DNA from: Fremontodendron californicum
Lineage: Eukaryota > Streptophyta > Magnoliopsida > Malvales > Malvaceae
Length of the DNA stretch: 64,000 nucleotides
Reading direction: 5' to 3'
Assembly: GCA_030761205.1 (NCBI GenBank)
Contig: JAULJL010000004.1
Coordinates: forward strand, 20,247,172 to 20,311,171
Shown here in pieces: positions 56,321 to 64,000 of the stretch (the first letter of the stretch is position 1; each line of letters starts with the position of its first letter). The translations under genes and the position numbers were made by a program. The notes beneath the pieces are model-generated. The model had not been told where the DNA came from, did not search any database, and saw nothing but the letters and a program-made list of their open reading frames with translations.

Positions 56321-57835
56321 TATGAAGCATGTACTATAGGCCTTCGTGCCGCAGTGGATAGAAAGATCAAAGTATTAGAAGTATACGGAGACTCAGCTTT
56401 GGTGATTTACCAGTTACGAGGAGAATGGGAAACCCGAGATACAAAGCTAATCCGATACCGAGAACTCATACTGAGTTTATTAGAGGAGTTTGAAGAAGTG
56501 AATTTCAATTACTTTCCTCGAGAAGAAAACCGAATGGCGGATGCTTTGGCTACTTTGTCATCAATGTTTAAAGTGAATGAAAGGGTGGAAGTTGTGCCAA
56601 TCAAGATGAGCATATATGAGTCTCTTGCCCACTGTTTGAGTATCGAAGAAGAAGCAGATGGTCTCCATTGGTATAATGACATCTTGCAGTACATCAAGAG
56701 TCAACAGTATCCAGAACAAGCAACAGAGAATGACAAGAGGACTCTGAGAAGGTTAGCAATGGGTTTTGTTCTAGATAGCGAGATTCTCTACAAAAAAGGG
56801 AAAGATCAAGTCTTGTTGAGATGTGTCGGGTCTGCCGAAGCTCGAAGAGTCATAGAAGAGGTCCATGAAGGGATATGTGGCACCCATGCTAATGGTCACA
56901 TGCTTGCTAAACAGATTATGAGGGCAGGGTACTATTGGCTGACCATGGAAGGAGGTTGTATCAGTTATTTCCGGAAGTGTCATAAATGCCAGATTTATGC
57001 AGATAAGATTCATGTGCCGCCATCGCCTTTACATGTCATGACTGCACCATGGTCTTTTTCAATGTGGGGAATGGATATGATCGGGCCTATTACCCCAAAA
57101 GCTTGAAATGGACATCGTTTCATCTTGGTGGCCATAGATTATTTCACTAAGTGGGTAGAAGCTACGTCTTATGCAAATGTAACAAAGTCGGTGGTATGCA
57201 GATTCGTCAAGAAAGAAATCATATGTCGTTATGGGTTGCCAGCAAGAATTATTTCGGATAATGCTCTCAATTTGAACAATAAGATGATGAGAGAAGTGTG
57301 TACTCAATTCAATATCACACATCATAATTCGGCACCTTACCGTCTGAAGATGAACGGCGCAGTAGAAGCAGCTAATAAGAACATCAAGAGGATTGTTGAG
57401 AAGATCACCAATGTGTACAAAGAATGGCATGAGATCCTGCCTTTCGCTCTTCATGCATATCGTACTTCGGTCCGCACATCTACAGGGGCAACACCATTTT
57501 CTTTGGTATATGGGATGGAAGCAGTGCTACCTATTGAAGTTGAGATCCCTTCACTTCAGGTTTTGATGGAAGTTGGCCTAGAAGAAGCAGAATGGGTTAG
57601 AGCTCGTTATGAACAATTGAATCTCATTGAGGAGAAAAAATTGAAAGCAATTTGTCACGGGCAGTTGTATCAAAAAAGGATGATTCGAGCCCACAAAAGG
57701 AAAGTTCATCCCAGACAGTTCCGCGAGGGGGAGTTGGTATTGAGGAAAATTCTCCCTATAATGAAGGACCCAAGAGGAAAATGGGCTCCAAATTGGGAAG
57801 GACCCTATGTGGTAAAGAGAGCGGTAGGTTTTTAC
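56321..57835 (+). pseudogene. pol: Tat/Ogre-like pol: second RNase H and integrase
   Basis: One frame with a single stop. Order: second RNase H (YEACTIGLRAAVDRKIKVLE, VYGDSALVIYQLRGEW, YFPREENRMADALATLSSM), linker, HHCC finger (HEGICGTH ... CHKC, about 56863-56998), integrase core with D in WGMDMIGP, D at 57257 (IISDNALNL) and E at 57365 (NGAVEAANKNI). There are 35 residues between the last two, as in the family. The core then runs through HAYRTSVRTSTGATPFSLVY to the GKWAPNWEGPYVVKRA end motif. TGA at 57104-57106 interrupts a KA-NGHRFILVAID segment; it is a one-base change from a serine codon. The 3' end is replaced by LTR sequence at about 57836. Confidence 0.9.
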
Positions 57836-58939
57836 ATTTGCATGTCATTTGACTTAGTTTTTTATGCTAGTATGCCAAGTGTTTGTGAAAATGCCATGCT
57901 TGCTTGTTACACTATCCATTCGGCCCTCTTAGAAGTTTTTACATTTTTTGTGCATTCTTGCCATGTTAGTTGATAGGTTAGCATTTTGCATGATATTTGA
58001 TTGAGTTTTTGAATAAAGCATGCCTTGTGTTTGTGAAAATGCCATGCATATGTTAGTTATTAAGTTAGGTTTATTTGCCATGCATGTTCATGCATTCTAG
58101 GTCTAGGTTACATTAAATGCCATGCAAGTTCATTTAGGTCTAAGTCACTTTATGAATGCCATGTATTTTTTCATGACATATAGGTTTAAATCCATGCATT
58201 TCATGCATTATGTTTGCTGCATTGTTTCATGCATTTCATGTTCATGCCACTTGAATAATGACTTGAGCCAATTAATGGTTCAAAGTCATGCTCTCTTGAG
58301 CACACTTGTGGAAAATTAAGTTTGTCAAATTGATTATTCTACCTTTGTGATTTTTTTTACTTAGCCAATTTTTATCTAACTTTCAAAAAGTCCTAACTAC
58401 TATTTGCAAGTCATTTTATGTGTTTCAAATATTTTTACTTTGATTTTTAAATGATTTTATCAAAGGCAAAAATGTGTTGGCAAAGCAGTTTTTTTCTCCT
58501 TCCAAAACTCGTACATCTCTGATTTTTCTGGGAATTCATCTTTGATCAGAAAATTAAGCCGATTTTTTCTCGTGTAGTTTTACATGTCTTGAGTCTCCAG
58601 TATTTTGTTCAGAATTTTTGGAATTTTTAAAAATAGGGTAAAAAATCGTGGATTAAAACTGGACAGTGGAGTCAGAATTGAATTTAAAGAAAAACCATTT
58701 TTCTGTTTTGGTTAATTTACTTAGAGTGGGCTGATTAGGAGGGTTAGCTACTGACTTAGGGTAATTTCTAAGCCTTTTTAAACTCTAAAAATGGTTTTTC
58801 AAGTCCCGGGTTAAGGGTAGTCAAGTCCGGATTTTTTAAACTTAGGAAATTAGAGCCATTTAAAAAAAATTTAGCCCAGTTTTTATTTTTAATTCAAGCT
58901 TTTCAAAATTGTTTTCAAACAATCACAAAGTATTTTGGT
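57836..58939 (+). repeat. LTR middle segment (plus strand)
   Basis: Matches the LTR of element 2 around 28550-29620 (TGTTTGTGAAAATGCCATGC, GACTTGAGCCAATTAATGG, CTTAGGGTAATTTCTAAGCC). It begins abruptly in the pol 3' end and stops at GTATTTTGGTTT, where ORF1 begins. Both edges are junctions within elements, not natural LTR ends. Confidence 0.8.
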
Positions 58940-59486
58940 TTGATCAACCCATCTCCGGCCATCATAGCTGAAACTATCCGATCCTTGAATTTTTGTAAAA
59001 GGGCCGGACAAGAGAGAATCAAGGGGTGTGTACAACTCCTTTATATTTGGATTCAAAGTCACTTTTGGAAGATAGAAAATGTTTCCTTCAAACCATACAT
59101 GAAGACTTTAGTTTCGATTAGGGAATTCCTTCAAAATGATTGGCCTAAGGACGGGAATGAAGAGAAATGGGTCAACATGTTCCGGAATCTAAAAGGGGAG
59201 ATGGTGACTTGGAGAGCTCCATGGATGGTTCCTATGCCGATTATATACAAATGTGGGGACAACCCGGGAGTTCCACTGCTCGGAATTTGGAGGTCTGTGA
59301 GTTATGCGCCTCTGTTGGTGCAAAGACAGGTTGAGTCTCAGCAATTCACACCCATGACTTATAATTTAGGATCATCAGAGTTCACTTATAGGGAAGACGG
59401 ATATTCTGGAAAAGTGGGGGCAGCGATTGAAGCATGGAAGAAAACTCACCGGATAAAAGTGGCCAGATATGCCGACACCGTCACAC
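58940..59486 (+). pseudogene. ORF1 middle fragment (DUF7745-like)
   Basis: Third copy of the ORF1 protein: INPSPAIIAETIRSLNFCKR, IWIQSHFWKIENVSFKPYMK, WRAPWMVPMPIIYKCGDN, VPLLGIWRSVSYAPLLVQRQ, ending VARYADTVT at about 59486. The frame is open throughout. It is very similar to 55244-55680, so the two copies diverged recently or one is a duplicate. It is joined to an inverted leader fragment at 59487. Confidence 0.75.
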
Positions 59487-59984
59487 AACCAACAAAACCG
59501 AGACTTTGATAGCACACGACTAATTCTAGGCCTGACTCTCTAATGTCCCCAGTGGAGTCGCCAAGCTGTCGCAACCTAAAAAATAACGAGTCTTATCGCA
59601 AGACTTTATAATTCATTAAGCGTGACATTAAAAAAAATCGAGGAAAAGTCGACTTAATTCCTCTAGCAAAATGAAGGTTTTGAAAATGACCTTGAAAAAA
59701 ACATGGAGTCACCACCAATCTTTTATAGCTAGGTGTGATTGGCCACCTATTAAAACTGGTTTTATAAAATATTTTAAAAATTAATTAAAACATTTGAAAA
59801 ACCAATTTCAAGTCTGCGTTTTAAACCAGAGAAATCAAAGAAGCGGGTTCGGGAGTCGGTTACGTGTGGGGAAGGATTAGCACCCCCACAATGCCCGTAT
59901 AAGTCGGTACCTTATTAATCGTGTGTTATCTCAAGTATCGGTAAAAAATGGTTTTAAATTTTGTATTTCAAGTTAATTCCCAAT
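59487..59984 (-). repeat. Leader edge, PBS (59545-59563) and LTR 3' end (from 59567), minus strand
   Basis: The reverse PBS GTCCCCAGTGGAGTCGCCA is followed by TGTCGCAACC, the LTR terminus. About 420 bp of LTR end follow, matching 10200-10617 in reverse (including CTAGGTGTGATTGGCCACC and GGAAGGATTAGCACCCCCAC). It joins gag at about 59985-59995. Confidence 0.85.
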
Positions 59985-61134
59985 TTAAAGAAAATTTTGG
60001 GTAAGGTGGTTGATATTATGGTAATAAGGATTATACCCCGAGTATGGTGTGTAAGGTGTAGGAGGTGTATAAGGTGTGGTAGGGGTATAAGGCCTCGGTG
60101 GTGTGTATGGTGTAGGAGGTGTATAAGGGTATTCGTTGAAGCTTACTGCATGGGTTTCCTCCTTTTTCTTTGTAGGAAAAGCTCTCTTTGGGGTAGCAGA
60201 CTCACCCCCTTCCATCTTTCCACTCTTAATGGCTGACTCAATCATTTCTCCAGATATTACCATATCCGCAAAATCTTTGGTAGCATTTCCCACCATTCTA
60301 TCATAATAAGGTGCTTTCAATATGTTGATGAAAAGCACCGTGGTTTCTTTGTTGGTTAAAGGGGGTTGCACTTGTGTTGCCAGATCCCTCCACCTCTGTG
60401 AATACTCTTTGAAGGTCTCATTGGACCTCTTTTCCATGTTCTGTAATGACAGCCTATCTGGTACCATATCAGAAACGTGCTTATAATACTCCATAAAAGC
60501 CTATCTGGTACGAATCTTGGTACGATTGAGTTGGTTATACCATCGGGTGGTTGACCCTGTTAAGCTGTCCTGGAAGCAATGAATAAGCAATTTTTCATTA
60601 TCCTCATGCCCTGTCATCCTTTTACAGTACATAGTCAGATAAGCTGATGGGTTGGTGGTCCCATTATACTTTTCAAAATCTGGTACTTTGAACTTCGGTG
60701 GAATTATTAGATCATGTACCAGGCTCATCTCTTTGGCATCTATACTGCCAAACAACTCTGCTCCTTCCACTGCTCTTAGCCTTTCTTCCAACAACTGATA
60801 TTTCTTCTCAGATTCAGCAGTTTCGACCCTCTTCAGTTCAGTCATTTTGGCCCTTTCCTTCTCTGCCATTTCCTCGAAGTCTGGAACCTCAAACTCAATT
60901 GGATCAACTCCGATGTTACCCCTTTTTGGACCGAAATTCTATGCTTCGGCCGCCGGATGGATGTAGATGTAGGATGCTGCCCCAGTTGGAATTTCATTTC
61001 CCACAAGTTGGGATGTCTGGCCATTTCTCTGTACCACTTCTGGTCTATCCTCCTGATTCACTGCCCCCATTCCAGCAACTGAATTCTCTGCGGGCCACTT
61101 CTACTTCATCATATTGCTCATCATCTCCATGAGC
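59985..61134 (-). pseudogene. gag: gag (minus strand), core and P/Y-rich tail
   Basis: Read leftwards: N-terminal end with GMGAVNQEDRPEVVQRNGQ (61000-61100), TELKRVETAESEKKYQLLEE, core IPPKFKVPDFEKYNGTTNPS and LLIHCFQDSLTGSTTRWYNQ, then MEYYKHVSDMVPDRLSLQNM, TVLFINILKAPYYDRMVGNA, VISGEMIESAIKSGKMEGGE and a tail of PYTPP-type repeats (60030-60130). Frame breaks lie near 60495 and 60870. The knuckle is missing because the gene is joined to LTR sequence. It belongs to a different subfamily from the Gag of elements 1 and 2 (YNGTTNPSAYLTMY versus YDGTTDPSAHITIF). Confidence 0.85.
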
Positions 61135-62732
61135 GCTCCAACAAGCATGGCATTTTCACAAACACTTAATATTCTATCATGCTCAACAAAAATATAACAC
61201 TTAAATCATGGAAAAATCACACAAGCATTTTCACAAACACTTAATATACTAAATCTAAAACATGCTCAACTAAGATATAAAACAAAAAATCATGCAAAAA
61301 ATAACACAAGCATTTTCACAAACACGTGATATGCTAAATCTAAAACATGCTCAAATTTAAACAACATGAAAACAAAAAATTAAAAATGCAAAAACATGAT
61401 ATCTAAGACATAAATGGCAACAAACAAAGCAACCAAATTAAAATATAACTCAAGTATATGAAGTAACATAACATTTAAAACAAAAAAAAATAGCATAAAC
61501 AATATGGTAAAATGAACCAAAACAGCAACTTAAAATAAATAATGTAGGCCATTTGGCCATGTTGAGTTTATTGTAAAAACAAAATGTAAAAAGATATACT
61601 TAAGAAAGGAGATGAAGGAAGAACAAAAACATTATTTTAAAATGAAAACTCACCAAGTAGAGATTAAAATAGCAAAAACTAAGTAAAAACTCTAAGAACT
61701 CAGCAAAATGGAAAAGAAAAAATGAAAATCTGACCCCCCAACAAGGGCTGGCCGAATGGGGTTATATTGGCTCCAAGATGTTGTCATTTTTGTGTAACCA
61801 ATTTTCCATCAAATGGCTAATAATCCAAGGTGAAAAATCATGAAATTACCACCTTTAGATTAGCATCTCAGCTCTCTCAAATTACAGCTGTCTAAGAATA
61901 ATGTTGACATCTTTCTTAGCCTATGTGGCTTAATCACCATGGCTTGATCAAAGAGAATCTCTAACTAACTCTTGATTTTTAGCCACTGGATTGAAAAATC
62001 AGAAGCTTCCTCCTTCATACTTCCAAAATAATAAAATATTGAGTTCTGGAAGTTTTCAAAATTATCCGAGTCCGTTTGCTATTTATTTGGATTTTTTCTT
62101 CCCAAAATGCCCTTTTATGCCCCTACATTTTACCATTTTTTAAACGAGCTCCAAATCAAGATTTTTCTTCACCAATCTCTTCAAAATAATTAAAAAGTGT
62201 GATCTGGAAGTTTTCATAATTTTTGGAGCTCATTTGGTATTTTTTCGGGATTTATCGGCTTGAATTACTGCATAGGAGGCCCGGGATTTGGCCATTTTGC
62301 AAACGAACTCCGAATGAAGGTTTTCTTTCGCCAATCTCTTCCAAATAATTTAAAAATGAGATTTGCTAAATTTCAGAATTTTTGGAGTCCATTTGCTATT
62401 TTTCCGGGATTTATCTTTTTGAATTATTACATAGGAGGCCCGGGATTTGGCCATTTTTCAAACGAACTCCGAATCAAGATTTTCTTTCGCCAATCTCTTC
62501 CAAATAATTTAAAAATGAGATCTGCAAAATTTCAAAATATTTGGAGCTCATTTGCTATTTTTTCGGGATTTTTCTTTTTGAATTACTATATAGGAGGCCC
62601 GGGATTTGGCCATTTTGCAAACGAACTCCGAATCAAGATTTTATTTCGCCAATCTCTTTCAAATAATTGAAAAATGAGATCTGAAAATTTTCAAAAGATT
62701 TGGAGCTCATTTGCTATTTTTTCGGGATTTTC
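61135..62732 (-). repeat. LTR segment of the divergent subfamily (minus strand)
   Basis: It begins with GGCATTTTCACAAACACTTA repeated about three times at 95-115 bp spacing (61148-61330). LTR middle sequence follows (61500-61990), then about 160-bp units (62040-62732). It stops inside a unit at GGGATTTTC, where the pol linker begins. Confidence 0.8.
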
Positions 62733-63121
62733 GACCGATTTGGCCTAGGATATCTTCCGAAGGCCCATGAGAAAAGAAGACAAGTTGAAAAGAATCGACA
62801 AAGGAGGATGGCCCGTCTTACGGGTATGGATATTGAGTTGGAGCCTATGACATTCCCACCTATCCTTCACAACTTCCGCTCAACCGGTTCTCTATTCGGA
62901 GAAAAGAATTCTGATGATGTACTTGTAATGATAGAAAATGCCTTCAAGAGATTCCAGGTGAATGGTGATGAACAGATGAATGATGTGGAGATCTGCATGG
63001 CTGAGAAAGACAGAATTGAAAGAGAAAGTGCTAGCTGGATGGTGCGACCTTGTCCACCAGGATATAGACTAACCAATTGGAGTGCGACTGAGTTGCCCAT
63101 AGTCTTTAAGTCTATTCCAAA
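62733..63121 (+). pseudogene. pol: pol linker upstream of RT, exon 1
   Basis: Reads DRFGLGYLPKAHEKRRQVEK, then PILHNFRSTGSLFGEKNSD and PCPPGYRLTNWSATELPIVF up to KSIP. This is the segment between protease and RT in Tat/Ogre elements. The frame is open. It ends at a GT donor (63122). The left edge is a junction with LTR sequence, so protease is absent. Confidence 0.75.
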
Positions 63122-63340
63122 GTAATACTTTAAAAAAAAAAACAATCTTAATTATCTTTACCTAGAGATATTAAGAGTTTTTTTTTTTTTTTTTGTAATG
63201 GGCTTTTTAAATATTTTCATTCAATAAATAACAAGCACAATGCATTATCCATATTGATGTGTCCATATTCTTTCATTTTTGATATTCACTTTGTTTTCTA
63301 TATATATTTTCCTATATTGTTTTTCTCCGCCTATTTACAG
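63122..63340 (+). other. Putative 219-bp spliceosomal intron in pol
   Basis: GTAATACT donor, T-rich interior (63180-63195 and 63300-63330) and TTTACAG acceptor. Removing it joins AA with G to give AAG and continues TGT ACG GAT in the frame of the downstream pol segment. Ogre-type elements are known to carry an intron between protease and RT regions. The unspliced reading hits TAA at 63123-63125. Confidence 0.75.
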
Positions 63341-63610
63341 GTGTACGGATGCGGAATATGAGGACCCTCCTGTCAATAATTCTAAAATTAATTTTGAAAG
63401 ACCCATTTGCACGGGTGATTTTGAGGCTAATGAAGATACTGAGGATTATGGTCTACCTCCGGATCTATTGAGGAAAATAGAACAAGAAGAAAAGCTAGTA
63501 CTTCCTCATAAGGAATTATTGGAAACAATAAATTTGGGAAATGGTAAAGATATAAAAGAAGTCAAAATTGGAACTTCATTGTCACCATCAATAAAAGGTG
63601 AATTGATAGC
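63341..63610 (+). pseudogene. pol: pol linker upstream of RT, exon 2
   Basis: After the acceptor the frame reads CTDAEYEDPPVNN, then LPPDLLRKIEQEEKLVLPHK and ELLETINLGNGKDIKEVKIG, ending SIKGELIA. This motif comes just before the FAWS-type start of RT in the lineage (compare DVFAWF at 2715). RT itself is absent: at 63611 the sequence becomes an inverted LTR piece. Confidence 0.8.
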
Positions 63611-64000
63611 GTCCGATTTTCAGATTTTCTTCAATCTGAGCCTTGGGCCATCCTTTTTAATCATTCTTCATCCATTGGGGGCTTTGGTCTTACCAAGTCG
63701 GGCCATTTCTGCGATTCTTCCCGATTTCACCGAAATCCACTAAAAACCCTAATTCTCAATTTTCTCCCGGATTGAGTTTTCTTTCGATTTTTCTTGTAAG
63801 TGACTTCTCCATTACCCGTAGTCAGTGCTTATCTTTCATTTGGAACTTTCAACTTCGATCAATTTGATCGTTTAAGCACTTTTCCCCAAATTTCTCGGAT
63901 TAGGGTTTCATTTCTACTGAATCTCCAAATCCCAACTTCCGAACTCCATATCTTTCAATGTAGACCTCGGATTATCAAAATTATTTCGCCATTTTTCAAT
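63611..64000 (-). repeat. Inverted LTR start segment (partial, runs off the window)
   Basis: Matches 41194-41580 almost base for base and begins at the same LTR position (GTCCGATTTTCAGATTTTCT). On the minus strand it leads toward an LTR start that should lie about 265 bp beyond the window. Confidence 0.85.

Noticed and set aside
56321..57835. Endogenous pararetrovirus or other viral integrase
   Set aside because: The HHCC finger, D,D-35-E core and second RNase H, plus adjacent ORF1 and LTR pieces of the same family, indicate a Ty3/gypsy Tat/Ogre element. Pararetroviruses lack integrase.
59961..60236. Cys/Arg-rich 91-codon plus-strand frame (CRRCIRCGRG)
   Set aside because: It is the antisense of the PYTPP repeat tail of gag and has no independent support.

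Overview
This window looks like intergenic DNA from a large, repeat-rich flowering-plant genome, probably a eudicot. I see no host gene, tRNA, rRNA or organellar segment. Nearly all 64 kb can be assigned to LTR retrotransposons: one degenerate Ty3/gypsy element of the Tat type, one Ty1/copia element, and a dominant Tat/Ogre-like Ty3/gypsy family. That family has very long LTRs (about 4.7 kb), a TGG-start primer-binding site, an extra ORF upstream of gag, a dual RNase H and an intron inside pol. The AT richness, the absence of prokaryotic gene organisation and the families present all agree. I cannot name the species.

Layout. (1) 1-870: the end of an unidentified LTR element and the start of its LTR. 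(2) 900-4232: a decayed plus-strand Tat-like gag-pol (gag, protease, RT with a YVDA catalytic box, RNase H, start of the second RNase H). (3) 4233-26211: a minus-strand Ty1/copia element lying in that pol gene. It is split at 5845/24514 by insertion of (4). (4) 5846-24513: a structurally complete 18.7-kb element ('element 1') with LTRs at 5846-10617 and 19798-24513, a PBS, a polypurine tract and a GTACC target-site duplication. It encodes only two consecutive gag-like cassettes and no pol, so it is a non-autonomous (TR-GAG-like) relative of Ogre/Tat. (5) 26212-41190: a sister copy ('element 2') with the same gag-only architecture, both LTRs truncated, and a different satellite in its 3' region.

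(6) 41190-64000: a mosaic of about fifteen segments of one or two Tat/Ogre-like subfamilies in alternating orientation. Segments include LTR pieces, 3' region, gag, the ORF1 protein (resembling plant DUF7745-type proteins, three copies), leader plus PBS, RNase H-integrase, and a protease/RT linker with a 219-bp GT-AG intron that restores frame. Inside the mosaic lies a head-to-tail array of about 2.43-kb units (47562-55243) made of LTR sequence.

How the parts relate. The gag-only elements would need reverse transcriptase and integrase in trans. The pol, ORF1 and intron fragments in region (6) show that a fuller, related Tat/Ogre lineage exists or existed in this genome. All coding regions here carry stops, frameshifts or deletions, so nothing in the window looks autonomous. 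The most unusual features are the tandem-gag, pol-less elements, the family's habit of generating satellite arrays (in the LTR, in the 3' region and as 2.4-kb units), and the scrambled 22-kb right part.
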